NCBI RefSeq assembly: GCF_004349055.1
Contig: NZ_SMKX01000060.1
Location: forward strand, 1 to 46,828
DNA: 46,828 nt
Source: Kribbella antibiotica
Lineage (GTDB): Bacteria; Actinomycetota; Actinomycetes; Propionibacteriales; Kribbellaceae
Direction of reading: 5' to 3'
Shown here: positions 1 through 8,555 of the stretch, in pieces
How positions within the stretch are numbered: the stretch's first letter is position 1
Layout of the letters: each line of letters opens with the position of its first letter
Notes under the pieces: model-generated
Told to the model about the DNA's origin: nothing
Database searches by the model: none
What the model saw: only the letters and a program-made list of their open reading frames with translations
Made by a program: the position numbers and the translations under genes

Positions 1-108
1 GGGTGGCAGGCGGAGCGCGCGGCGTAGGAGTGCGCGTGCCTGGCGCGGGGGAAAGAAAATGGCTCCGAACCTTTTCTTCCGGAGCCTGTTGTGTCCGAGG
101 CCGGACAC
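1..108. repeat. Left copy of the tRNA-Leu flank, with a tRNA deletion scar
   Basis: Bases 1-58 match 19898-19955 with only a few substitutions. Both copies then carry a terminator hairpin and the motif gtgtccgagg, which on the minus strand is the tRNA 3' end. In the right copy the tRNA continues; here tgtccgag is followed after one base by ccggaca, the other half of the acceptor stem, so 91-108 is a perfect 7-bp hairpin with a 4-base loop. I read this as a tRNA-Leu that lost its interior. The repeat runs off the start of the window, so its true length is unknown. It marks one edge of the accessory region. Confidence 0.7.
61..86 (-). terminator. Rho-independent terminator behind the tRNA scar
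   Basis: GGCTCCG (61-67) pairs with CGGAGCC (80-86) around a 12-base loop. On the minus strand the stem is followed by ATTTTCTTTC, a U-rich tract. It occupies the same place as the terminator of the intact tRNA-Leu at 19956-19987 but has a different stem sequence. Confidence 0.6.
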
Positions 109-768
109 GCACCTTAACCACACGCCTCGACCTCGATCCGGATCTGCCAGATCGAACCCCGTAGCACCGCTTGACGAATCCAGGGTTGCCGTCACAGTGA
201 GTTGGTGCTCGAAGGTTGATTCTGACCTGGACGCTTTCCACTGGAAAATCACCGACATCTGTCAAGATCGGGCGTAATTTGCCGTCCAATCCGATGAGTA
301 AAACCGTGAGTTCCGGACGGTTGTTCGGGCAGTCTGATGTGCGGTTGGGTGTGTGAGGCACCGAGCCGCCTGCCTCGCGCGGCGGTGCAGGCCCGGTGGT
401 CTGGCTGTGAGTTGGACCACCGGGGCTTGCTCGTATCGAACTCTGATCCATCGGCTTGCGGGTCAGTGAGCGAGGCTTCGTCGACTCGCGATTGGCTCGG
501 TGCCTGACGGCCAGGTTTGACCTTGGCGGAGGTCGCGGTTTTGCCCCAACCTGACCAGGCCGGCACCGACGTACTCCGGTGCGGAAGATCTGCGATCTAC
601 TGGTCGACAACCGAGCCGAGCCTAGCGACCTTGCTTCGGCCTTGTGGGTCGTCACGTTGTGACTAGTAGGATCTGATCGTGCTCGAAGAGACGCCCGGTC
701 GACTCCGGACGTCACCTGCGTACGCTGGGCGCCAAGGCACCCAGCCGCACAACAGGACGACGGACGGG
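109..768. other. No gene recognised
   Basis: Open frames occur on both strands, but their products are low-complexity and rich in Arg, Pro and Ser, overlap one another, and show no domain or ribosome binding site. I see only degraded or non-coding accessory DNA here. Confidence 0.5.
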
Positions 769-924
769 TCAGCCCAGCCACCGCCGCATCAGCCAGGCGA
801 CGACCTGCGCCAGGGTGACCTGTGCGAGCGTTTTAGCCGCGCCGCGATGCTGCCGCCAGCGGTCGGCGCGTACCCACTCGAATGCCGAGGTGAACCAGCT
901 CCGCTTGTCCGGACTCTTCGTCAT
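769..924 (-). CDS. Small basic protein, 51 aa, unknown
   Basis: The ATG at 924 is preceded by ACGGAG five bases upstream, a good ribosome binding site. The frame is open for 51 codons to a TGA at 769-771. The product begins MTKSPDKRSW, has many Trp and Arg residues in its first half, and ends in an amphipathic or hydrophobic stretch (AQVTLAQVVAWLM) followed by RRWLG. No family is recognised. It lies 133 bases downstream of the 528-aa gene on the same strand and could belong to that operon. Being short, it may be a chance frame, but the composition and the ribosome binding site favour a real gene. Confidence 0.45.
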   Translation of the reverse strand: MTKSPDKRSWFTSAFEWVRADRWRQHRGAAKTLAQVTLAQVVAWLMRRWLG

Positions 925-1056
925 ATCGACTCCGTCCCCTCTCGCCACCCACGGTTTGGGTTGGCGATCTGAGCCAATTCTTGAACAGCAGCCTTGCGTG
1001 TCTTATACGGCCGATGTCACATCCCCTGATAAGGGCAGCGGTTGGTAGTCAGTTGG

Positions 1057-2643
1057 CTACCGATGGTCGAATCGGTCGAAGCCGCTGTGCCAGGCTTTCT
1101 GCATCGACTGCTCCAGCGCGAACGCTGATCGGCGGAGGACCCAGGCTGCGAGCCAGCGGAGTGCTTGAGGGGCACGTCCTCGCTGAACCTCGCCTGCAAT
1201 CGACTCGGCGGGCCACCTCCACAGCGCACGTGGAGCCGAGAAGTCGGCGCCAAACAACATCGCGATTTTCCTGAACTCGGCAGGGCTGTTCATCACGTCG
1301 CGCAGCTGCTGACCCAGCTCTCGATCATCCACTGGCGCACCTTTGATCACTTGCTGCATGTACTCGAGGGTCGCCGCCCGGTTCTCCACGATCAGCTCAT
1401 TCCGTGTGGCTGCGTCGATGAGGCCGAAAGCGAAGGCCTTGTGCACCGGAACTTCGATGGAGCCGAGCCGCCAGTCCTCATCGTGATCGCTGTCGAGTTG
1501 CAAGAGAATCCGCTCGGCGACCTCGATCACCGGCAGGTCGCCGAAGACTCCGACGACATCCGCCAGGCCGGGAACGGCGCTAGAGGTCGATGGGTCCGCT
1601 GCGGAAGTTCGGACGACTGGCCAGTAAATGAGCTCGCCGTCCACCTCGAAAGTTAGAACCTGGCCGTCGGCAGCGCGCGATAACCAGGGACCGGTGGCGA
1701 TCCGTGCGGCCAGCACCTGCCACTCCTCTGGGGCTTTTGCCGGCCATCCTGGCGGTTCTACGTCGGATGACTCTGTGCGTCGGTCATGGACTAGGTCGTC
1801 CGCAATTTCCTTCAATCCGACCTGACGCTGGGCTCGCCACACCGCAGCGCTACCACGGCCTTCGAGCGACCAGTACCGCGGAGCCGAGAAACCTTTGATC
1901 AAATGATTGCTCGGCAGTGCGTACTCCAGGTCGTCGCGATGCTCCAGCCACTCCTCGCCCTGCTCGTAGAGCATCTGCTGATTCGCGTCCGCGCTGTCTG
2001 TGCTCAGAAACTTCCGCGCCAGGTGAGCGGCCATCTCATACCGCCAGCGGTCGTGCCAGGCCACTCCGTGAGACCGCAGAGTTTCAGCCACCCGACCTGC
2101 CCGCGAGACGCCGGCGTACTCGTCGTCGTGCTCAGCGGCGGCGAGATAGACCTCCCTTTCGGAGTGAGTCGAGGTCGCTGCGACAGCCAAACGCCACAGA
2201 CCCAGCGCGGCACGCTGCCGGAGAACAGGGCGAAGTCCCGACAGAACGTCGTCGGTGAACGAAGCTGAGCGAGCAATTGCCGTGGTCACCGCGTCCGCCA
2301 GAAGGCGGGCTTGATAGTCGCGATGACCTCTGTGAAGGGGCTGACCAGGTAGGAGCAGTGCTACCGACCGCGCTTCCTCTGCCAAGCCCGCCGGGAGCCG
2401 CAGCCGGAGCACCTTCCCCGGCAGCGGAAATCCCTGACCCAGCGGAGGGGCCGGATGGCGAATCACTGTCGAGATATGAGTCAACCGGTCATCCGGGCTG
2501 CAGCTCTGCTGACTCTCCACGTGCCGCAGGAGAAGGTCGCGCACCATGGCGTCACGCGAACGCCTCAGCGCTTGCCTGGTGTTCTCCAAGGCATCCCACG
2601 CGCACTCCAAGATGCGCACATTGGTCTCCTTGAATGCGGTCAC
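1057..2643 (-). CDS. Unknown 528-aa protein, third gene of the Mrr-like/DUF6602 operon
   Basis: I do not recognise this family. A GTG start at 2643 overlaps the DUF6602 stop as GTGA, the usual sign of translational coupling; a longer frame from an ATG at 2697 exists but would overlap the upstream gene by 58 bases. The protein is soluble, with no signal peptide or membrane span. Its N-terminal half is helical and rich in Arg, Leu and Ala; the middle contains LTFEVDGELIYWPV and DLPVIEVAERILLQLDSD, suggesting a mixed alpha/beta region; the C-terminus is Trp-rich. No nucleotide-binding or nuclease motif is evident. Its place behind a PD-(D/E)xK protein and a DUF6602 gene suggests a defence-related role, which is inference. 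Confidence 0.7.
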   Translation of the reverse strand: MTAFKETNVRILECAWDALENTRQALRRSRDAMVRDLLLRHVESQQSCSPDDRLTHISTVIRHPAPPLGQGFPLPGKVLRLRLPAGLAEEARSVALLLPGQPLHRGHRDYQARLLADAVTTAIARSASFTDDVLSGLRPVLRQRAALGLWRLAVAATSTHSEREVYLAAAEHDDEYAGVSRAGRVAETLRSHGVAWHDRWRYEMAAHLARKFLSTDSADANQQMLYEQGEEWLEHRDDLEYALPSNHLIKGFSAPRYWSLEGRGSAAVWRAQRQVGLKEIADDLVHDRRTESSDVEPPGWPAKAPEEWQVLAARIATGPWLSRAADGQVLTFEVDGELIYWPVVRTSAADPSTSSAVPGLADVVGVFGDLPVIEVAERILLQLDSDHDEDWRLGSIEVPVHKAFAFGLIDAATRNELIVENRAATLEYMQQVIKGAPVDDRELGQQLRDVMNSPAEFRKIAMLFGADFSAPRALWRWPAESIAGEVQRGRAPQALRWLAAWVLRRSAFALEQSMQKAWHSGFDRFDHR

Positions 2644-3435
2644 CCGACCAGTATTACTGAGCTCAGGGGCCCACCAGGCTTGCAGAATGGCCACCATCCG
2701 TCAGGAGTCAGGCGATTCGAGTAGAGCTGACCGTTGGCTTTCGCGAGGGCGTAGTCTCCGGAAATTGTCAATTGCGAGAACCCTCCGGGACTGAACCCAG
2801 GAGTCCCAGGGTTCTCAGTGAGGTACGAGACTAAGGCCTCCCGGATTGAGCGCTCAGACTTGAACCCGTGGAACCCCACGATGATCCTCAGTGCGCTGGG
2901 GTACCCGTCGAGCAGGGTCCTGAACAGAGCTTCTCGGCAGGCAGAGATTCGATCGCGCCGAACTCCAGCGGATCCTGGCCCGTGACCTCAGCATAGGCAC
3001 GGTTCGGACGCCGTAGGTCGACGAGCGCCGCGTCTCCGGTCAGGCTCGCTCGGTACTGCTTCTCCAACTCGCGGACCTCCCCGAGGTGCTGGAACGCATC
3101 TTTGAGCTCGGCGAAGTAGAGGGTCTCCTTTATCTCGAAGACCGCCATCACATCTCTGATGTGCATTGGAAAGCTGTGGTGTACGGGACGGGGATGTCGG
3201 CGCCGCGTACTAGCATGCGGTCGAGCTGGCCGGACATATTCCCATCGTCGTCGACAGCAAAACTGGTAACGAGGTTGAGATCCAGACCGTCCGGAATCGC
3301 TCGCCCGAGGATGTCGAGCGACAGGCCTTCGTACATGCTGCCGATCGTTGGTCGGTGTTCGACTGGGCTCGTGTTGAGTACCGCGCGCTCCTTCAGCATG
3401 AGTTCTGGCAGGAGCTCGGCGACAGTCGTGAGCAT
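2640..3435 (-). pseudogene. DUF6602 gene split by two frameshifts
   Basis: Three consecutive frames give one DUF6602-like protein. The first (from the ATG at 3435, with GAGGATCT as ribosome binding site) reads EHRPTIGSMYEGL and SGQLDRMLVRG. The second (near 3160 to 2935) reads HIRDVMAVFEIKETLYF. The third (from about 2935) reads GFHGFKSERSIREALVSYL and LTISGDYALAKANGQLYS. Two changes are needed: near 3160, where Phe-Gln-Trp-His would need one extra G, and near 2933, where GAGAAGCTCTG would need one extra base. DUF6602 has a nuclease-like pattern (SGQxD...FExK) and is often encoded near defence genes. The gene is either dead or carries two assembly errors. Its start overlaps the 3' end of the upstream gene, and its stop overlaps the next start. 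Confidence 0.75.
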
Positions 3436-5165
3436 GTAGATCCTCGCAGGCCTTTCGGCGGCTGACTGGCTGTGCGTAGGCCTAGTTGCCGGATACCTGG
3501 AAGGTTCCAGTCAGTGAAATCGATGGGCTGATCAGAGGGAAAACGGTCACCGATATACATTCGCAGGCGGTCGCCGGCGCGTACCGGGAAGCTGATCGGC
3601 TGTCCGGCAATAGTTGAGGCGGCCAGACTGTTCCGCGTCGCCGCCAGTTGATCCTCGGTGAGTTGAACGACCGCGGCGTAGGTCAGATTCGGGACTTGGA
3701 TGGTTTGTCCCAATAGGTTGATGTGCCCGATCTCCGTGGCGTAGAGCAGCCAGTGGGGAGCTGTGTTGAGGACCTGCTCGGCTAGCCCCTGGGTTTCTCC
3801 GTTGAAGGTTCCGTTGAACGCGTCTGCCGTTGGGTGGATGACGCAGTGTCCGTCGAGCATCAGTTGGAGGTTTCGGATCATGATGCGTTCGATGACGTTG
3901 AGCTGACGCGGATACCGGAAACGGACAGGCAGTTGAGCCTCGATTGTGCGCAGATCGGCTGTGACCGAGCGAATGTCTGAGAACCCATCTGTCATGCTGC
4001 GGTCGACCCGCCGTGTGCCGAGGTCGAGCGCGGTGGCGAGCGTACCTCCGACGAAGATCTCGACCACCTGCGCATAGTCGAGGCCGACCATGAAGTCAGC
4101 TGCCTCGAAAGCCTCGGCGGCCGGCGCTCCGGCGAGATCTCCGATGTCCAGGTCAGCCGAGCCGCTGGCTGCCTTGCTGAATGGCAGGCGGAACGCGACC
4201 TGGATGTGGTGGCCGATCCGGGCCTGCACAGTCACCCCGTCGATGCCTTGAGCCAGAGGACGTGTCTCTGCCAGGTAGGTGCCGATCCGCTGGCCGTCGG
4301 CGCCGGTCAGCCTGAGTTCTGACGGCTGCCATGGGGCGTCGGTCGGGGCTGGGTGCATCTCCAGGAGCTCGATGTGTGGATTGGCTTCTCCAACAATCGG
4401 TGGCCCGTTAATGGTGAAGCGGGTGACCATATCGGAAGTGAGTTTCATGGGCTTGGTGACGCCGAAGGCGTGCGCTTTGGCGAGGTCGACGGCCAGGGGA
4501 CTGGCTGAGTCCAGCTGAGCGGTGAAACCGATGGTGATTGGTGAGCGCTCGGGGGCGCCCGGATCCTTTGCGCGGAGGAATCGGGTAATCCGGCCACCCT
4601 CCATGCGCACGTCCCAGGTCCAGTCGGGATCCACGCGATCGACATCCTGCCGTAGATCCCTGAGTCGCTCATCCAGGTCATCCGGGTTTCGGATGATGGG
4701 GTTGAAGCGGAATGCTTCGGCCCTGGCGTGGATGTAGTCGAGGTCTGAGCCCCACCGGAAGTGCTCCGCTAGGTCCTTGTGCTTGCTGAGCTGGTCCGTG
4801 AACCAGGTTTCGTCACGGACTGACACCTTGACACGCTTCCCCTTGCCAAGCTCGCTCACGAACCGCCGTTCCGGCGGTGTCAATGCGGCCGGTACGACCA
4901 GGATCCACTCATCGGGATCGTGTTGTAGTGCTGCTTTGAAAGAGCGCTTGACCTGATTGCGTCTGGTGCCCTCGCGGGGAATGCCTTCGGGGAAGAACTT
5001 GTACTGGAAGATGATCTTGGCGTCGTCGACGTCGTAGTCGATCCCGGCGTCGCCGCCGCGGCCGTTGACGGCGTGACCACGGCTCCCGTACTCACGTCCG
5101 AGCAGAGCGTTGGCGATCTTCTCGAAGTCGTCGCGTCCAATGTCCTGCCAGTCGATTCCGCTCAT
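3393..5165 (-). CDS. Mrr-like PD-(D/E)xK nuclease-domain protein, 590 aa
   Basis: The first ~130 residues look like a restriction-endonuclease fold of the Mrr type: Glu15 in the first helix (FEKIANALL), GGDAGIDY with Asp39 and Asp43, then FQYKFF with Gln54 and Lys56, i.e. E...D...QxK. RSFKAALQHDPDEWILVVP resembles the following helix and strand. The remaining ~450 residues are unfamiliar and beta-rich, with no membrane segment; they may sense a ligand or form a binding scaffold. The start is the ATG at 5165. The last ~30 residues (Ser/Cys-rich) overlap the DUF6602 start by 43 bases and may be a shifted tail. It is the first gene of a three-gene minus-strand operon. DNA cleavage by this domain is inferred from the motif. 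Confidence 0.75.
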   Translation of the reverse strand: MSGIDWQDIGRDDFEKIANALLGREYGSRGHAVNGRGGDAGIDYDVDDAKIIFQYKFFPEGIPREGTRRNQVKRSFKAALQHDPDEWILVVPAALTPPERRFVSELGKGKRVKVSVRDETWFTDQLSKHKDLAEHFRWGSDLDYIHARAEAFRFNPIIRNPDDLDERLRDLRQDVDRVDPDWTWDVRMEGGRITRFLRAKDPGAPERSPITIGFTAQLDSASPLAVDLAKAHAFGVTKPMKLTSDMVTRFTINGPPIVGEANPHIELLEMHPAPTDAPWQPSELRLTGADGQRIGTYLAETRPLAQGIDGVTVQARIGHHIQVAFRLPFSKAASGSADLDIGDLAGAPAAEAFEAADFMVGLDYAQVVEIFVGGTLATALDLGTRRVDRSMTDGFSDIRSVTADLRTIEAQLPVRFRYPRQLNVIERIMIRNLQLMLDGHCVIHPTADAFNGTFNGETQGLAEQVLNTAPHWLLYATEIGHINLLGQTIQVPNLTYAAVVQLTEDQLAATRNSLAASTIAGQPISFPVRAGDRLRMYIGDRFPSDQPIDFTDWNLPGIRQLGLRTASQPPKGLRGSTCSRLSPSSCQNSC

Positions 5166-5583
5166 CTGGACCTACTAGACGGGCTCAAGTCCCGCTCGCT
5201 AAGGCGCATACCATCAGAATGCCAGTCTCCATCGACACAAGCGGTTCACCGCCGCCGTCCGGATGCATCCAGCGACGGCATCCGCGGCGCCAAGGAGCTG
5301 TCGGAGGCGTGGACAAGGAATCGCCGGAGCCCTTCAAGAGTGCCTCGGTGACTGACACGCTGGTCCAGCCAGGCGTGGGGAGCCGACACCTCACCGATCA
5401 GGCTGGTCGCCCCACCAAGATCCTGGTGTCGACGCCTGGCAAGTACATCCGAGTCCAGGCCGTCGGCACCGGCGTCCTGAGCCCGGCAGAGGTCGTCGTC
5501 AGAGGCGTATGAGCTTGGCTCACCCGGGTGTCCACTGCGAGCGGCACCCACTCTGGTCCAAACTCCGCGGGCTCGTCGACCTC
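5166..5583. other. Intergenic region between divergent operons, no gene recognised
   Basis: This stretch separates the divergent Mrr-like operon and the PIN/HEPN pair. It has frames on both strands but none with a recognisable product or good ribosome binding site. It must hold the minus-strand promoter near 5170-5220 and the plus-strand promoter at its right end. Confidence 0.4.
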
Positions 5584-5589
5584 TATTAT
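5584..5589 (+). promoter_or_regulatory. -10 box for a leaderless PIN gene
   Basis: TATTAT lies exactly 7 bases upstream of the GTG start at 5597, and there is no ribosome binding site. This spacing puts the transcript start at the start codon, as in leaderless actinobacterial genes. A -35 box is not clear. Confidence 0.5.
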
Positions 5590-5596
5590 GTGAGCG

Positions 5597-6619
5597 GTGC
5601 GGCTGATCCTAGACACTAACCTGTGGTCCGACATCGGTGACGAGGCAGTTGCGCCCGAGTTCGACGACCTTGTCCGCCAACGGGGGCTCGAGATCCTGGT
5701 TCCTCCGAGCATCCTCGTCGAGGTCTGCAGACTTTCCGTACCGGAGCTGCGAGACCCCATCATCCGTGCACTGGCGATTGGTCCACGTCGTCGGCTGGCG
5801 ACGGAGGCGGAATCGGAGTCTGCCGAGTTGGTCGCTGAGGTCCGCAGACTCCGTCCGGCGTGGATGCGGAAGACGCCGGATACCGCCAAAGTGCATTCGC
5901 TCAATGCCTTTTGGACCAAGAAGGTCTGGCGAACGGCACTCGCCGACTCGCAGCGCATCTACAACTACGAGGTCGGCTCTCGACGCTTGCACGAAGACCT
6001 GATGAAGGATCAGAAGGATCAGCGCAAGCAGCTCCTGGAGACGAACTTCGCGATGCGACCGTTGACGGCGTTGGAGGTACGTGAGGGGACGGCAGGCTTT
6101 GGTCGAGAGGCGGAAGGATGGCCATCCGAACCGGTAGAAGCCTGGAGGATGTCGTGCTACGAGCTCTTCTGGCACCAGCTGGTAACGATCGCCGGCCGCT
6201 CAGTGCTGACCAAGGAAGACGCGACGTTCGCCGACTGGGTCGGAGCGTACGTCGACCTCAGGGCCCTTCGGCACGCCAGGTCGGACTTCCTGAGATTCTG
6301 GGCATATGAGGTGGACCTCGCGTCGATGCCGAGGAACTGGATTCGCTGGGCCGTCAATCTGCTGCAGGCCACGGAGAAGGTCACCGGTGGCAACCCTTCG
6401 GACGAACAGCACAGCTCCTACCTCGTCGACGCCGACTACTTCTTAACCGCGGATCGTCGCTACGCAGCGATCCTGGAGGCTGTCCGCGAGGACGCCCCGT
6501 TCGAGATGGCGAAGACGATCGTGGTGGCGGGTGATCGTGAGCGCTCGGTGCTGGGGAGGATTTGCCTGGCCCTTGGCACTGTCGACAGTGGCGATACTGG
6601 ACACGTCGTAGATTGTTGA
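5597..6619 (+). CDS. PIN-domain protein, 340 aa
   Basis: The N-terminus MRLILDTNLW is the PIN first strand, with Asp6 as metal ligand and Asn8. A strand-helix LVPPSILVEVCRL with a conserved-type Glu follows. Near the C-terminus VDADYFLTADRRY (Asp278, Asp280, Asp286) matches the PIN acidic cluster and the (S/T)xD motif. A long helical insert rich in Lys, Arg and Gln (about residues 75-230) sits between, so the protein is more than twice the size of a VapC toxin. A metal-dependent RNase is the likely activity. The next gene, an Apea-type HEPN protein, overlaps or follows by two bases, so the two are co-translated and probably work together. The GTG start is supported by the -10 box at 5584. Confidence 0.75.
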   Translation: MRLILDTNLWSDIGDEAVAPEFDDLVRQRGLEILVPPSILVEVCRLSVPELRDPIIRALAIGPRRRLATEAESESAELVAEVRRLRPAWMRKTPDTAKVHSLNAFWTKKVWRTALADSQRIYNYEVGSRRLHEDLMKDQKDQRKQLLETNFAMRPLTALEVREGTAGFGREAEGWPSEPVEAWRMSCYELFWHQLVTIAGRSVLTKEDATFADWVGAYVDLRALRHARSDFLRFWAYEVDLASMPRNWIRWAVNLLQATEKVTGGNPSDEQHSSYLVDADYFLTADRRYAAILEAVREDAPFEMAKTIVVAGDRERSVLGRICLALGTVDSGDTGHVVDC

Positions 6620-6621
6620 CT

Positions 6622-8274
6622 GTGAACGACGAGGTATGGCAGCGCCTGACCAGACTCTTCGGGCTCGACTGCCTGAGGTACTTGCTTGCTCGGGAGACGG
6701 CCGCGCCTGACGGCTCGTCGCTGCCCACCGATCTGACCAGCCAGCAGCTTGAGGTACTCGGAACCTTGGCTCGAATATTCTCGACCGACATCCCGGAGGG
6801 GCTCGACCGTGACACCGTGTTCGAACGTCGGCACTCCGTTGCGGTCCATCTGTCGATGTTTCCGGAGAACGGCAGACTCGAACCTCGACCGACCGGCGTA
6901 GATGGCAGCAGTCGTTCACTTGCTGAGGAGCTGAGGCAAGCGAGCGGTGGTCAGAGAGAAGCGTCGACCACAAAGGACCCCCTTCCGCGATCTTTGTTCC
7001 AGTTGCTCGAACACGCGTATCCGATGCTGCTACTCCCTGTCGCGGGCCCTGGTATGTGGCCGAGCGTCGGCTCTTTGCATTGGCATCCGGCCGAGACTGC
7101 CTTCCGAGATGCGGTCATGGCCGATGAGGTACTACAGAAGCTCTTCTATGAAGAGCGGGAGCACGAGGGGCACCGCGGCTCCTACATAGGCTCGCTGAAC
7201 CGTGGCGGTATCCAACTGTTGGCGTTCAGCTCCACGCTGATCCTGAAAGCGTGGGACCTGACCAGGCTGGACTCAGTCACTCCCTCCTTCGAAGAGGTCT
7301 ACCGGAAGCTGCTCGTCGTAGTCGCGGCGATTCGTGATGTGGTCGATGGGCGCGTCGTGGACCTTCCCGTGCGGGTCGGGTTTGCGGGCATACGGCTGCC
7401 CGATGATTTCGCCGGGGCTGCTCTCTCCGGATGGCGTCTGCGTAGCGTCGATCGCCGCGACGGATGGATCATCGAGCGTGCTGAAATGCCAGGGCAAGCG
7501 GCGTCGACCGGACCTGATGGTGTTGACGTCCTCATCGACTATGCGGGCAACGTCGTGCTGGAGTTTACGGCACCCTACCGTGTCAAGATAGGCCACTTCG
7601 CCGACAATGTTGTGCCTCTTGATCTAGAGAATCACTTCACCGCAATGAATCAGGCGATCGAGTTGGTTCGCTTGGGTCTTGCGCTTGCTCCGTCTAGCGA
7701 TCGAGGACTGGTGGCACCGGCCTGGATTGCGACTTTCGATCTCTTGGTTCAAGGTTGGAATGTTAACGTCTTCGACACCCGAAACGCTTACAAGCTGAAG
7801 CCGCAGCGGCTCGACGCAGCCCAAGCTGAAGAGTGGATGAAATGGATTGATCTCATCCGGGGAGTCGAGGAAAGGAAGCGTATTCAGATTGCATTGCGCA
7901 GATTCCTGCTGGCGCTGGCGGAGCGCAAGACACCCGAGGATGTTCTGATCGACTCCGTCATCGTCTGGGAGAACCTCTTCGGCGCAAACGGAGAGACCTC
8001 GCTTCGCGTGTCGGGGTCACTGGCCTGGCTGCTGGGCACCGACGCGGCGGACCGGAGAAAGCTCAGGACCGAGTTCAACGCGATCTATGGACTACGAAGC
8101 AAGATCGTCCATGGCTCGGCCGACATGAAGCCAGGCGAGATTGAAATGTCGGAGAAGGCGCTCGCCATAGCGGCAAAGGCGCTGCGGGCCATTTTCGAGC
8201 ACCGCCCAGATCTTCTGCTCGACGCAGACAGTGCTACCCGCAGCATTCGGCTGCTGCTTGGCGACACTGACTGA
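6622..8274 (+). CDS. Apea-like HEPN-domain protein, 550 aa
   Basis: The C-terminal ~150 residues match the Apea-like HEPN domain: an Asp/Glu-rich helix (EDVLIDSVIVWENLF), then SLAWLLG, and the RNase-type motif RSKIVH (Arg492, His497; Rx4H), typical of HEPN ribonucleases. The N-terminal ~380 residues are unfamiliar and probably form a sensor or regulatory region; there is no membrane segment. The GTG at 6622 is two bases after the PIN stop; a TTG at 6616 overlapping that stop as TTGA is an alternative. Pairing of a PIN nuclease with a HEPN protein suggests an RNA-targeting toxin or abortive-infection unit. The domain assignment is from motifs; the function is inference. Confidence 0.75.
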   Translation: MNDEVWQRLTRLFGLDCLRYLLARETAAPDGSSLPTDLTSQQLEVLGTLARIFSTDIPEGLDRDTVFERRHSVAVHLSMFPENGRLEPRPTGVDGSSRSLAEELRQASGGQREASTTKDPLPRSLFQLLEHAYPMLLLPVAGPGMWPSVGSLHWHPAETAFRDAVMADEVLQKLFYEEREHEGHRGSYIGSLNRGGIQLLAFSSTLILKAWDLTRLDSVTPSFEEVYRKLLVVVAAIRDVVDGRVVDLPVRVGFAGIRLPDDFAGAALSGWRLRSVDRRDGWIIERAEMPGQAASTGPDGVDVLIDYAGNVVLEFTAPYRVKIGHFADNVVPLDLENHFTAMNQAIELVRLGLALAPSSDRGLVAPAWIATFDLLVQGWNVNVFDTRNAYKLKPQRLDAAQAEEWMKWIDLIRGVEERKRIQIALRRFLLALAERKTPEDVLIDSVIVWENLFGANGETSLRVSGSLAWLLGTDAADRRKLRTEFNAIYGLRSKIVHGSADMKPGEIEMSEKALAIAAKALRAIFEHRPDLLLDADSATRSIRLLLGDTD

Positions 8275-8555
8275 ACTGCTGGCCGGCCAGGACGGTTTTG
8301 GTGGCCAGCGGATGCTGACGAGGGGCGGCCAGATGTGGGCAGCGGCGAGGCGTTCGTGCGACCGTGATCAGCTAGCACGCAGGCTGATGCGACGGGGCAG
8401 TTAGAGCTGGAGGCACCGAGAAGCCCGCTGCAGTCGGTGGAGGACTTGGAAAGTGAGCCTGGCCGGGAGACGTTGGGCTGGTCGTCGTCGCCCGGGTGAT
8501 TTGAGGCTCGGCGGAAAATGCGCACATCTCATGCGCCTGCCCGTGGGGTTGCGGT
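8275..8555. other. Convergent intergenic region, no gene
   Basis: It lies between the ends of the HEPN gene (plus) and the DUF4435 gene (minus). A GCTGGCC/GGCCAGC inverted repeat close to 8278-8310 could end transcription from one or both sides. Nothing coding is seen, and base composition drops toward AT near 8550-8630. Confidence 0.4.
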
